This document shows, piece by piece, positions 25,165 to 34,900 of a stretch of DNA of 64,000 nt (the first letter of the stretch is position 1; each line of letters opens with the position of its first letter). This DNA comes from Croceivirga sp009797885 (GTDB taxonomy: Bacteria > Bacteroidota > Bacteroidia > Flavobacteriales > Flavobacteriaceae), in the NCBI GenBank assembly GCA_045866215.1, contig AP035880.1:1612001-1676000 (forward strand). The letters run 5' to 3'. The notes under the pieces are model-generated. The model had not been told where the DNA came from and made no database searches. It saw nothing but the letters and a program-made list of their open reading frames with translations. A program made the translations under genes and the position numbers.

Positions 25165-26593
25165 TGATCCTACCGGGTTCCCTGGCTTCCTTACCTTCCA
25201 ATTCCAATAACGAATCCCCAAGTTTTGAGCGCATGGTATTGGCGAGCAGTTTAATCTCCTGTACGATATCCGGATGTGCTTCGGCTATATTTTTGGACTC
25301 GCCGGGGTCCTTATCCAGATCATAAAGCTCAATTTCTTCAAGATGTACATAGGTATAATTGCCCGGTTGGCCATCTTTACCAGGTTCCTGCCCCTCCATG
25401 GTACGATAGCGATGTGGAAAGTAAAGCTTCCATTTGCCGTACCGAACACCAAAAAGTTCGTTTACCCGGTAATAAAAGAAATAGGCTTCTTGTGGGCTAC
25501 GGTTACTTTCCCCCTTCCACAGGCTCCACGCACTCTTGCCATCAATGCTAATTGTGGGAAGGCTTGCCCCAGTTACCTCCGCTATTGTTGGCAGTAGGTC
25601 AATGGCCATTAGTGGTGCGTCAATAACTTTTCCGGCGGGCAGACTATCGGGATATTGTATGATGAACGGCTCGCGTTGTCCCCCTTCCCAGGCCGTGCCC
25701 TTACCTTCACGCAAGGGTAAGGCACTGCCCGCATGATTGCCATACGATAGCCAGGGACCATTGTCCGAGGTAAAGATCACAAGCGTATTTTCCTCTACCC
25801 CATTAGCTTTTAATGCCCCTAAAATTTGGCCCACGGACCAATCCAATTCCATGATAACATCACCGTATAGTCCTTTTTCAGATTTTCCCTTGAATTTTTC
25901 CGATACAAATAAGGGGACATGGGGTTGTGGATGGGGCACGTACAAGAAAAATGGATTGTCCTTGTTGCGGGTAATAAAGTCCACACTACGCTTCGTTATT
26001 TGGGTGGTCAGTTGCGACTGCTCCGTTAAGGTGTCAATAACCGTCTCATTCTCGTATAGGGGAAGATCGGGAAAATTAAAGATGGGCCCTTGCTGGGGAT
26101 GGTAGGGCCACATATCATTGGAATAGGGAATACCAAACCACTCATCGAAACCATGGCGGGTGGGCAAAAACTTTTGATGGTGCCCAAGGTGCCATTTACC
26201 GTATATGGCCGTTCGGTACCCCTTGGCTTTCAACATTTCGGCCAAAGTGGTCTCTGAATCGTTGATCCCATGGGTGTCATCCGGTCCCAGGGCATTATGG
26301 ATTCCTATCCTATTGGGGTAGCAACCGGTCAAAAGTGCTGCCCTGGAAGCGGAACAGACCGCCTGCGCTGCATAATAGTGCGTAAATTTCACCCCTTTTG
26401 CTGCCATTTGGTCCAAATTGGGTGTCTTAAACCCCTGGGCCCCAAAAACACCTACATCGGCATATCCCTGATCGTCCGTAAAGATGATAACCACATTGGG
26501 CGGTCTTTTTTCCTTGGTGGATGTGGTAGGATTTTGTTTTTGCTTACAGGAGAAAAGGAGTACTGCAATAACTAAAAGGTAGGGTTTGGCCAT
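25151..26593 (-). CDS. sulfatase, lipoprotein (S1 family)
   Basis: About 480 residues with a lipoprotein signal (LLVIAVLLFSCKQ, Cys16 after the lipobox). The S1 sulfatase core begins NVVIIFTDDQGYADVG (metal aspartates). CSASRAALLTG holds the cysteine that is converted to formylglycine, here in the C-x-A-S-R variant. IYGKWHLGHH and FTSDNGPW are further active-site motifs. It would remove sulfate esters from glycans at the cell surface or periplasm. It sits outside the carbohydrate locus, between rimM and trmN6. The start at 26593 is preferred because the signal peptide begins there. Confidence 0.92.
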   Translation of the reverse strand: MAKPYLLVIAVLLFSCKQKQNPTTSTKEKRPPNVVIIFTDDQGYADVGVFGAQGFKTPNLDQMAAKGVKFTHYYAAQAVCSASRAALLTGCYPNRIGIHNALGPDDTHGINDSETTLAEMLKAKGYRTAIYGKWHLGHHQKFLPTRHGFDEWFGIPYSNDMWPYHPQQGPIFNFPDLPLYENETVIDTLTEQSQLTTQITKRSVDFITRNKDNPFFLYVPHPQPHVPLFVSEKFKGKSEKGLYGDVIMELDWSVGQILGALKANGVEENTLVIFTSDNGPWLSYGNHAGSALPLREGKGTAWEGGQREPFIIQYPDSLPAGKVIDAPLMAIDLLPTIAEVTGASLPTISIDGKSAWSLWKGESNRSPQEAYFFYYRVNELFGVRYGKWKLYFPHRYRTMEGQEPGKDGQPGNYTYVHLEEIELYDLDKDPGESKNIAEAHPDIVQEIKLLANTMRSKLGDSLLELEGKEAREPGRINEAL

Positions 26594-26645
26594 TTTCAAC
26601 ACGATTGATTTCCACGGCATTTCACGGAAATGAACTGCACAGGAA

Positions 26646-27173
26646 CTAATTTAAGTACAAATCCACTAAACCCTCTGGGGTTTCCACATAAATAATGGCA
26701 TTCTTCCTGTCGACCTTCTTTATGATATCATCAGAAACCGGGACCAAAAGCACTTTCCCCCCTTTTTTGACCTCAAATAAAACCTGTGCGGAAGCATCAT
26801 TTACGGATTCAATACTACCGATATCCCCATGTACCTTATCCATTAGTTGAAACCCAATGACTTCATGGTAGTAGAATTGGTTCCCGGACAGTTTGGGGAG
26901 CTGTGACAAGGGAAGAAATACCCCTTTCCCCAAAAGTCTTTCCGCTGAAGCTTCATCTTCAACATCCTCAAACCTCACCCTTAGCAAACTGGATTTATGC
27001 AATTGGCTCTTGACAATAAAAAATGGAATCAAATTTTTGCCCAACTCGACAAAAACTGATTCCATTTCTTCATAAATCTCAGGTTCATCAGTGTCCAGTT
27101 TTAGCAACACCTCACCTTTGAAACTATATTTTGATACGATTTTTCCGAGGTAGAAACACTCCTCCTTTCGCAT
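26646..27173 (-). CDS. rimM: 16S rRNA processing protein RimM
   Basis: Ribosome maturation factor that binds S19 and helps 30S head assembly. The 175-residue protein has the RimM N-domain (ECFYLGKIVSKYSFKGEVLL) and the PRC-barrel C-domain (YYHEVIGFQLMD, then LLVPVSDDIIKKVD). It follows rpsP by eight bases in the conserved rpsP-rimM order. Confidence 0.95.
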   Translation of the reverse strand: MRKEECFYLGKIVSKYSFKGEVLLKLDTDEPEIYEEMESVFVELGKNLIPFFIVKSQLHKSSLLRVRFEDVEDEASAERLLGKGVFLPLSQLPKLSGNQFYYHEVIGFQLMDKVHGDIGSIESVNDASAQVLFEVKKGGKVLLVPVSDDIIKKVDRKNAIIYVETPEGLVDLYLN

Positions 27174-27181
27174 CTTATTAC

Positions 27182-27796
27182 TTATTCTTTAGAAGCTTCC
27201 TCTTCGGTGGCCTCGTCCGCGGGAGCTGCTTCCTCAGCTGGAGCTTCCTCCACTTTGGCTTCTGCAGTCTCCTCAACGGTCGCTTCCGTACCTTCAGCCG
27301 CTGCCTCCGCTGGTGCTTCACCTTCGGCTACTTCCTCAACTTCGGGCTCTGGTTGCTGGGCCGCAATGCGTTTTTCATTGACCTCTTTTTCAGCGGCCAA
27401 AGCTTTAGCCTTGGCATCAGCATCGGCCTTGCTCAAGCCATCCCTTTTTGCCTGAATTTTGGCTTCTTTTTCTTCCAACCAAGCCGCAAACCTTTTCTCA
27501 GCTTCAGCTTCATCAAAAGCGCCCTTTTTAACCCCTTCCAACAAGTGTTTTTTCATCAAAACCCCTTTGTAGCTAAGGATGGCACGTGCAGTATCCGTAG
27601 GTTGTGCACCATTGTACAACCATTTTACGGAACCATCAACATCCAAGTTAATGGTAGCAGGATTCGTATTGGGGTTATAGGTACCCAACTTTTCCAAAAA
27701 TTTACCATCTCTCTTTGAACGGGAATCTGCGGCCACTATCCAATAAAATGGTTTTCCTTTTTTACCGTGGCGCTGTAATCGAATTCTAACTGGCAT
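27182..27796 (-). CDS. rpsP: 30S ribosomal protein S16 with long acidic-alanine tail
   Basis: The first 80 or so residues are canonical S16 (PVRIRLQRHGKKGKPFYWIV, LGTYNPNT, VKWLYNGAQPTDTARAIL). A lysine/alanine helix and a tail of about 60 residues rich in Ala and Glu follow, giving 204 residues against about 80-90 in most bacteria. The tail is probably disordered and could extend from the 30S body. First gene of the rpsP-rimM operon. Confidence 0.95.
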   Translation of the reverse strand: MPVRIRLQRHGKKGKPFYWIVAADSRSKRDGKFLEKLGTYNPNTNPATINLDVDGSVKWLYNGAQPTDTARAILSYKGVLMKKHLLEGVKKGAFDEAEAEKRFAAWLEEKEAKIQAKRDGLSKADADAKAKALAAEKEVNEKRIAAQQPEPEVEEVAEGEAPAEAAAEGTEATVEETAEAKVEEAPAEEAAPADEATEEEASKE

Positions 27797-28099
27797 ATCA
27801 CATTAATTTGTAGGGTGCCCGACCCTGGTTATTAATTCTTTTAATTGCCTCCAGCCCGAAAGGTTGAACTGAAAGCGGGTGCAAAAATACGCTTAATCCT
27901 TTATGTGACAACATTTTTACCCCAATTTTTTGGTTCTGACCCTTTAAAAACTTCATCCATAGCAAATAGGGACTTTTGGCCTTTTTCTGGAAATCGGCCC
28001 TGAATTGTCGCGCATACCGCATCCCTATTAAAAAAACAATACGAAATCTTAACGCTTTCCATCTTGGAGAGCATCAGAGATTATGACTATATTTCGTAG
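27797..28099. other. divergent spacer between rpsP and the C39 exporter
   Basis: This region holds the rpsP promoter on the minus strand and, at its right end, TTG (28064-28066) with TATATTTC (28088-28095) on the plus strand. The latter would place the exporter transcript start at or very near its ATG at 28100. No gene or RNA is seen; the minus-strand frame at 27798-28022 is not convincing. Confidence 0.5.
27882..27911 (-). promoter_or_regulatory. rpsP promoter, -33 TTG and -7 TATTTTTG
   Basis: On the minus strand TTG (27911-27909) is followed after exactly 19 bases by TATTTTTG (27889-27882). This matches the Bacteroidota vegetative promoter (TTG-N19-TAnnTTTG). It predicts a leader of about 80 bases before the S16 start. 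Confidence 0.62.
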
Positions 28100-30304
28100 A
28101 TGTTTCGTACAAAACCTTTCGCTTTTTACCGACAATTGGATAGGATGGACTGCGGTCCTACGTGCTTGCGAATGATTGCGAAGCATTATGGTCGCTCCTA
28201 TGCGGTCGACTTCCTAAGGAGAAGGTCCAATATCACACGGGAGGGGGTTTCCATTGGGGGTATTGCGGACGCAGCTGAAAGTATTGGGTTCCACACCTTG
28301 GCCGTAAGTGTGGACTTCAACACTTTGGCGCAAGAAGTTCCCCTACCCTGCATTGCGCACTGGCGACAACGACATTTTGTGGTCGTTTACAAAATTGCCC
28401 ATGATAAGGTCTATGTTGCCGATCCGGCACATGGACTGGTGGATTATCCCAAGAAGGATTTTATTGACGGGTGGATAGGTAAGGGAGCGGACGAAAGTTC
28501 CGAAGGGTATTTGTTGCTCTTGGAAACGACACCCAGGTTTTACGAATACGGGAACGAGGAAAAAAGGAAATATGGGTTCAAATTTCTTTCGGGGTATTTT
28601 AAGCCCTACTCCAAATATATCTTCCAGCTTTTCCTGGGTCTTTTCATCGGGAGTATCCTACAGCTCATATTCCCTTTTTTGACACAGTCAATCGTTGATT
28701 ACGGGATAAACTACCAGAACATTGGTTTTATTTACCTCATCCTCATCGCACAACTAACCTTGTTTGTCTCCCAGACCACCGTTGAGGTCATACGAAGCTG
28801 GATTCTATTGCACGTCACCAGTCGTATCAATATCAACCTTATCTCGGATTTCCTCATAAAACTAATGCGACTTCCCATTGCATTTTTTGATTCCAAGAAC
28901 ACTGGGGACATCATCCAACGGATTTACGATCACGACAGGATACAGGAGTTTTTCTCCAGCACCACATTGAACACGGTTTTTTCTGCCTTTAACGTGGTGG
29001 TTTTTGGGGTGGTACTGGCCTATTATGATGGAACCATTTTCGCTATTTTTTTTGTGGGGTCCTTGATTTATGTGGGTTGGACACTGCTCTTTTTGAAAAA
29101 ACGGGCAGAATTGGACTATAAAAGATTTGACCAGGCCGCGGATAACCAAAGTAGTATTTATCAGCTGATTTCAGGAATGCAGGAGATCAAATTGAATGGC
29201 TCCGAAAGACGAAGAAGATGGGAATGGGAGGCCATTCAGGTGAAACTGTTCAAAGTTTCCCTAAAGAGTCTGACCTTGACCCAAACCCAGAACGTAGGGG
29301 GACGCTTCTTTAACGAGCTGAAAAACATCTTGATCACTTTTGTTGCGGCCAAAGCGGTAATTGACGGGAATTTAACTTTGGGGATGATGCTATCGGTACA
29401 GTACATCATTGGCCAACTTAATTTGCCGATCAACGACTTTATCACCTTTATCCAAACAGGGCAGGATGCCAAAATAAGCCTGGAACGGCTTTCGGAAATA
29501 CATGATAAGGAGGATGAGGAAGATGAAAGCATGGAGCCCATTAAAGAGCTGCCGGAAAACCGAACGATCCATTTGAGCAAGTTGACCTTTCATTATGGCG
29601 GAAAAAGTTCTCCTAAAATATTGGATGATATCTCATTTGATATTCCCGAAGGGAAGATTACGGCCATTGTAGGGGCAAGTGGCAGCGGAAAAACCACTTT
29701 GATCAAACTATTGCTCAAATTCTATGAGCCCACCAGTGGCCATATCCATATAGGGAGAACACAACTAAAAAACCTGGGGACCACCTTCTGGCGAAAAAAC
29801 TGTGGTTCGGTCATGCAGGATGGTTTTTTGTTTGGGGATACCATTGCCAGGAATATTACGGAATCGGACTCAGAGGGGGTCATTGACCGAAAAAGGTTGT
29901 TGCACGCCGTGGATGTGGCCAATATCTCGGAATTCATCGAACAATTGCCCACTGGTTTTAATACGAAGATAGGAAGCTCCGGAGTCAATATCAGTGGTGG
30001 ACAAAAACAACGTATCCTAATTGCCAGGGCCGTATACAAAAATCCCAATTACATCTTTTTTGATGAAGCCACCAGTGCTTTGGATGCGAACAATGAAAGG
30101 ACAATTATGGAAAAACTGGAATCCTTTTATCAAGGGAAGACCGTTGTGGTCGTGGCGCATCGCTTGAGTACCGTAAAAAATGCCGACCAGATCATCGTTT
30201 TGGACAGAGGGAAAATAGCGGAACGGGGCAACCACCATCAATTAACCTCCATAAAGGGACTGTATTATTCGCTGGTAAAAAATCAATTGGAACTCGGTCA
30301 ATAA
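28100..30304 (+). CDS. C39 peptidase-containing ABC transporter
   Basis: A 734-residue fusion. Residues 1-150 are a C39 cysteine peptidase (QLDRMDCGPTCLRMIAKHYG with Cys18, the histidine in WRQRHFVVVYKI, the aspartate in VADPAHG). Membrane spans run about 165-450. The ATPase has Walker A VGASGSGKTTL, signature NISGGQKQRILIARA, Walker B FFDEATSALD and switch VVVAHRLS. Such transporters cut double-glycine leaders from peptides or bacteriocins while exporting them. The adaptor gene follows one base later. No substrate gene with an obvious GG leader was found close by. Confidence 0.93.
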   Translation: MFRTKPFAFYRQLDRMDCGPTCLRMIAKHYGRSYAVDFLRRRSNITREGVSIGGIADAAESIGFHTLAVSVDFNTLAQEVPLPCIAHWRQRHFVVVYKIAHDKVYVADPAHGLVDYPKKDFIDGWIGKGADESSEGYLLLLETTPRFYEYGNEEKRKYGFKFLSGYFKPYSKYIFQLFLGLFIGSILQLIFPFLTQSIVDYGINYQNIGFIYLILIAQLTLFVSQTTVEVIRSWILLHVTSRININLISDFLIKLMRLPIAFFDSKNTGDIIQRIYDHDRIQEFFSSTTLNTVFSAFNVVVFGVVLAYYDGTIFAIFFVGSLIYVGWTLLFLKKRAELDYKRFDQAADNQSSIYQLISGMQEIKLNGSERRRRWEWEAIQVKLFKVSLKSLTLTQTQNVGGRFFNELKNILITFVAAKAVIDGNLTLGMMLSVQYIIGQLNLPINDFITFIQTGQDAKISLERLSEIHDKEDEEDESMEPIKELPENRTIHLSKLTFHYGGKSSPKILDDISFDIPEGKITAIVGASGSGKTTLIKLLLKFYEPTSGHIHIGRTQLKNLGTTFWRKNCGSVMQDGFLFGDTIARNITESDSEGVIDRKRLLHAVDVANISEFIEQLPTGFNTKIGSSGVNISGGQKQRILIARAVYKNPNYIFFDEATSALDANNERTIMEKLESFYQGKTVVVVAHRLSTVKNADQIIVLDRGKIAERGNHHQLTSIKGLYYSLVKNQLELGQ

Positions 30305-30305
30305 C

Positions 30306-31625
30306 ATGGAAGCAGGGAAATCACAACATACCAAACTCAATGTACCGGAGGAGCGATCCGACCAGGTAAAGGAGGTTTTGGGCAAAACCCCGAATTGGAT
30401 GATTCGGTGGGGGACTTCCATGGTCTTTGTCATCGTAGTTTTGTTGTTGGTGGGATCGGCGGTAATACGTTACAATGATATTATCCCCGCCAATATTGTC
30501 ATCACCAGTAAAAATCCTCCAGTTTACCTAAAGGCCCGTTCCTCTGGCCGATTGACCAAAGTTTTGGTCCAACCCAATGAAGCTGTTGAAGACGGACATA
30601 TCCTGGCAGAAATTGAAAATACCGCCAAGTTTGAGGATGTACTTTATCTAAAGGAACAATTGTACAATCACACCGAAAACTTCTTGGTCCTTGATACCTT
30701 AAAAAAAGTATTTCCCTCCACACTTGATCTCGGTGAAATTCAGCTGGCCTATGGGAACTTCCTTACGGCTTATCAGAACTTTATTTTGTACCATACCCTG
30801 GACCCCAATAGCAAAGAATCCGTTTTGATACAACGGCAATTGCGGGAACAGCAACAGTTCCTTAAAAACCAGAATAGGCAATTGCAATTGTTCAAACAGG
30901 ATTTGGCACTGTCCAAAACCAATTTTGAGCGCAACAAGGAATTATTCGACAGGGGCGTTATCTCCAAAGCGGAATATGAGGAAGCTTCCCGCGCCTATTT
31001 GGCGGACCAACAACAGTATGAAGGCTTCCTGACCAGCATTTCCAATACCCAGATTGCCATTGCCAATTTCAACAATTTGCTCACCAAGACAAACATCCAG
31101 GGAACCGAATTTGAAAACACCTACAGTCAGGAACTGGAAAACGCGGAGCAAAATCTTTTGACGTCCCTAAATTCCTGGGAACAACAATATATCATTAGCA
31201 GCCCCGTAAACGGCACCGTCACCGTATTTGACATTTGGGACCAATACCAAAATATAGAATTGGGGGAAACGCTGTTTACCATAGTGCCAAAAAACATGGA
31301 TGGCATTATCGGGCGGGTCACCCTACCCATACGCAATTCAGGGAAGGTGAAGGCCGGTCAAAAGGTCATCATAAAATTGGACAACTACCCCTTTGAGGAG
31401 TGGGGCAGCCTTATGGGCGAAATCGAGAACATTTCCGAGGTTCCCAAACAAGGAGAAGAAACATTTTACACCCTTTATATAGGCGTAAGGGATTTAACCA
31501 CCTCTTTTGGTAAGACCATAACCTTTAAACAGGAAATGCAGGGGACCGCAGAAATTGTAGTGGAAGAGTTGACCGTACTGCAACGCATCTTTTATGAATT
31601 GCGAAAGGTTTTTGATCGGGCGTAA
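30306..31625 (+). CDS. HlyD-family membrane fusion protein
   Basis: A 439-residue adaptor: cytoplasmic N-terminus, one membrane span (MVFVIVVLLLVGSAVI, about 38-55), a biotinyl-lipoyl-like half with LVQPNEAVEDGHILAEIENT, a long coiled coil (about 100-270) rich in Gln and Leu, then a beta-barrel part with GTVTVFDIWDQ. It pairs with the C39 ABC protein to carry peptides across the periplasm. Typical length; co-transcribed. Confidence 0.9.
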   Translation: MEAGKSQHTKLNVPEERSDQVKEVLGKTPNWMIRWGTSMVFVIVVLLLVGSAVIRYNDIIPANIVITSKNPPVYLKARSSGRLTKVLVQPNEAVEDGHILAEIENTAKFEDVLYLKEQLYNHTENFLVLDTLKKVFPSTLDLGEIQLAYGNFLTAYQNFILYHTLDPNSKESVLIQRQLREQQQFLKNQNRQLQLFKQDLALSKTNFERNKELFDRGVISKAEYEEASRAYLADQQQYEGFLTSISNTQIAIANFNNLLTKTNIQGTEFENTYSQELENAEQNLLTSLNSWEQQYIISSPVNGTVTVFDIWDQYQNIELGETLFTIVPKNMDGIIGRVTLPIRNSGKVKAGQKVIIKLDNYPFEEWGSLMGEIENISEVPKQGEETFYTLYIGVRDLTTSFGKTITFKQEMQGTAEIVVEELTVLQRIFYELRKVFDRA

Positions 31626-31940
31626 GGACAATCTTATGCGAAGCGTTCCAAAAAAAAGCCCTGTTGGAGGATTTTTATGTATGAAAAGAATTCATGAAGG
31701 CCACAAAAACAGCGAGGCCCATAGCAATGGTGCAACTTTGTTATCGCGATCAATCCATTGGACATTTTGAACAAATTAGGGCAATCCCATTTCCAATAAC
31801 TTTTGAACTGTACCAACGGGAAAATCGTATGATTTTCAACCCCCTGTCACACCTCCTCCAGGGGTGGTTAATAACTCCTCAAAACTCCATTTCATGGAAA
31901 ACCAGGGTTTAGGTATTTTTATTCCTTCCAATTTACTTCT
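31626..31940. other. spacer between exporter operon and dnaE
   Basis: No convincing gene. A plus-strand frame of 72 codons at 31694-31912 (with MVQLCYRDQSIGHFEQIRA) has no recognisable family and no double-glycine leader. TTTTTATTCC near 31917 precedes dnaE, but no clear promoter was found. Confidence 0.4.
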
Positions 31941-34900
31941 ATGTACCTCATTTTTGATACCGAAACCACCGGACTGCCCAAACGTTATGATGCGCCCATA
32001 ACCGATACGGACAACTGGCCACGCTGTGTACAGATTTCCTGGCAATTGCACGATGCCATGGGAAATCTGGTGGATCATCAAGATTACCTGGTACAACCGG
32101 ACGGGTTCAATATTCCTTATGAATCCGAACAAATCCATGGAATTTCAACGGCGCTGGCCGAACAGGAAGGGGTGCCCTTGCAGACGGTCTTGGAAAAGTT
32201 CAATGAAACCCTTTCCAAAGCAAAATTTGTAGTCGGTCAAAATGTGGATTTCGACATTAATGTGATGGGATGTGAGTTTTATCGGTTGGATGTTGAAAAT
32301 CCATTGCAGGAATTACCGGTCCTGGACACCTGTACCGAGCATACTGCCGAACTCTGCAAAATTCCCGGTGGCCGTGGAGGGAAATTCAAATTACCCACCT
32401 TAACGGAGCTTCACGAATTTCTTTTTGGGGAACCTTTTGCCGAAGCGCACAACGCGACTGCCGACGTGGAAGCGACCACGCGATGTTTCTTTGAATTGGT
32501 CCGTAAACAGCAGTTTACCCAAGAACAGTTGGATGTACAACCCGATTATTTTGAGCGGTTTGCAAAGGCGAATCCAACGCCAATCGAGCTTATCGGATTA
32601 AAGCACATCAACCTAAGGGAAGCGTCCAAAAAAATAGCCGATGCCCTTTGGGAAAAAGATACAGGGGGTGCTTCACAAATTGACCTTCAACAAAACATTA
32701 AGGACCTGGCGGAGGTTGACTTTGCGCACTTGCACAACCATTCCCAATTTTCGGTATTACAGTCCACCATGGGCACCAAGGATTTGGTAAAATTGGCAGC
32801 AGAACATCAAATGCCCGCCGTGGCGCTTACCGATCACGGAAATATGATGGGTGCCTTTCATTTTGTCAAAGAGGTCAAAGCACACAACAAATCCATAAAA
32901 CAACAAAACGAGGAAGCCATTGCCAATGGTGAAGAACCCACGGGCACCGAAATAAAACCCATCATCGGCTGTGAGTTTTTTGTTTGTGAAGACCATAGCA
33001 ATAAATCGGTCAAGGACAACGGCTACCAAATTGTTCTGTTGGCCAAAAACAAAAACGGCTATCTGAACCTGGCCAAAATGGCCTCTTTGGCCTATACCGA
33101 TGGATTTTACTATGTGCCAAGAATTGACAAAGGCATCATTAGTGCGTTCAAAGAGGATATCATTGCCCTTTCCGGCAATCTATATGGAGAAGTGCCCTCC
33201 AAAATCTTAAATGTTGGCGAAAAACAGGCCGAGGAGGCACTACTTTGGTGGAAAGCTGAGTTTGGGGAAGATTTCTATCTGGAAACCATGCGCCACGGCC
33301 AGGAAGATGAGGACAGGGTGAATCAAGTATTGATCCAATTTGCCCGCAAGCACGAAGTGAAGTTGGTGGCTACCAACAATACCTATTATGGCGAAAAAGA
33401 GGATGCGGAGGCCCATGACATCCTGTTGTGCGTTAAGGATGGGGAATTGGTAAACACACCAATTGGACGGGGTCGTGGCTATCGCTATGGGCTGCCCAAT
33501 CAGGAATACTATTTTAAGTCTTCCCAGGAAATGAAGGAATTGTTCAAAGACCTTCCCGAAGCGATCACCAACATTCAACACATTATCGATAAGGTGGAAG
33601 CCTATGATCTGGCCCGCGATGTCCTGTTGCCCAAGTTTGAAATCCCGGTGGAATTCCAGGTGGCCGAAGATGTGGAAGATGGTGGCAAACGCGGTGAAAA
33701 TGCCTATCTCCGTCACATTACCTATGAAGGCGCCAAAGAACGGTATGGCACGGTCACTCCGGAAATTGAGGAACGTATTGATTTTGAATTGGCCACTATT
33801 GAAAATTCCGGTTATCCCGGCTACTTCTTAATTGTTGAGGATTTTATCCGAGAGGCCAGAAATATGGGGGTTTCCGTGGGTCCGGGACGTGGATCCGCCG
33901 CAGGCTCCGTGGTGGCCTATTGTTTAAAAATCACCAATATAGACCCTATCGAATACGACCTGCTTTTTGAGCGGTTCCTAAATCCGGATAGGGTTTCCAT
34001 GCCCGATATTGATATTGATTTTGATGATGAGGGTCGCGGAAAGGTCATGGACTATGTCATCAATAAATACGGTTCCAATCAGGTGGCACAAATCATCACC
34101 TATGGAACCATGGCGGCCAAATCATCCATTAGGGATACGGCACGGGTGCTGGATTTGCCCTTGGGTGATGCGGATCGAATCGCCAAATTGATACCCACCA
34201 TGGGAAAACTGGGCAAAATCTTTGGTAAGAATGAAGCGGAATTGAAGAAAAAGTTCCGTTCCGATGATATGCTCAAGATCAACCAACTGCTCAACATTGC
34301 CGAAACGGATGATCTGGAAGGCCGAACCGTGAATATGGCCCGTGTATTGGAAGGTTCGGTACGCAATACCGGTATCCACGCCTGTGGGGTGATTATTACC
34401 CCGGATGACATTACCAATTTTGTGCCCGTGGCCACAGCAAAGGACTCTGAACTTTATGTCACCCAATTTGACAACTCCGTTGTGGAGGACGCCGGCTTGT
34501 TAAAAATGGATTTCCTCGGCTTAAAGACGCTGACACTTATCAAGGATACCGTAAAAATTGTGAAGGCACGAACCGGAGTGGAACTGGTTCCGGATGAATT
34601 TCCGTTGGACGATGAAAAGACCTATGCGCTTTTCCAGCGAGGGGAAACCGTGGGCATATTCCAGTACGAATCCCCTGGAATGCAAAAACACATGAAAAGC
34701 TTGAAGCCTACGGTTTTTGATGATCTTATTGCCATGAATGCCCTGTACCGACCAGGGCCCATGGAATATATTCCCAGTTTTATTGCCCGAAAACATGGGG
34801 ACGAGGAAATCAGTTATGACCTCCCCGAAATGGAGGAGTTTTTAAAGGATACCTATGGGATTACGGTCTATCAGGAACAGGTCATGCGGCTGTCGCAAAA

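Noticed and set aside
25165..25221. longer N-terminus for TrmN6
   Set aside because: The extension lies wholly inside the sulfatase coding region and the conserved protein begins at MKPFKFKQF.
27798..28022. 74-codon minus-strand frame upstream of rpsP
   Set aside because: It covers the rpsP promoter and has no similarity to known proteins.
31694..31912. 72-codon frame downstream of the HlyD gene as a bacteriocin precursor
   Set aside because: No double-glycine leader, no glycine-rich core, and poor start context.
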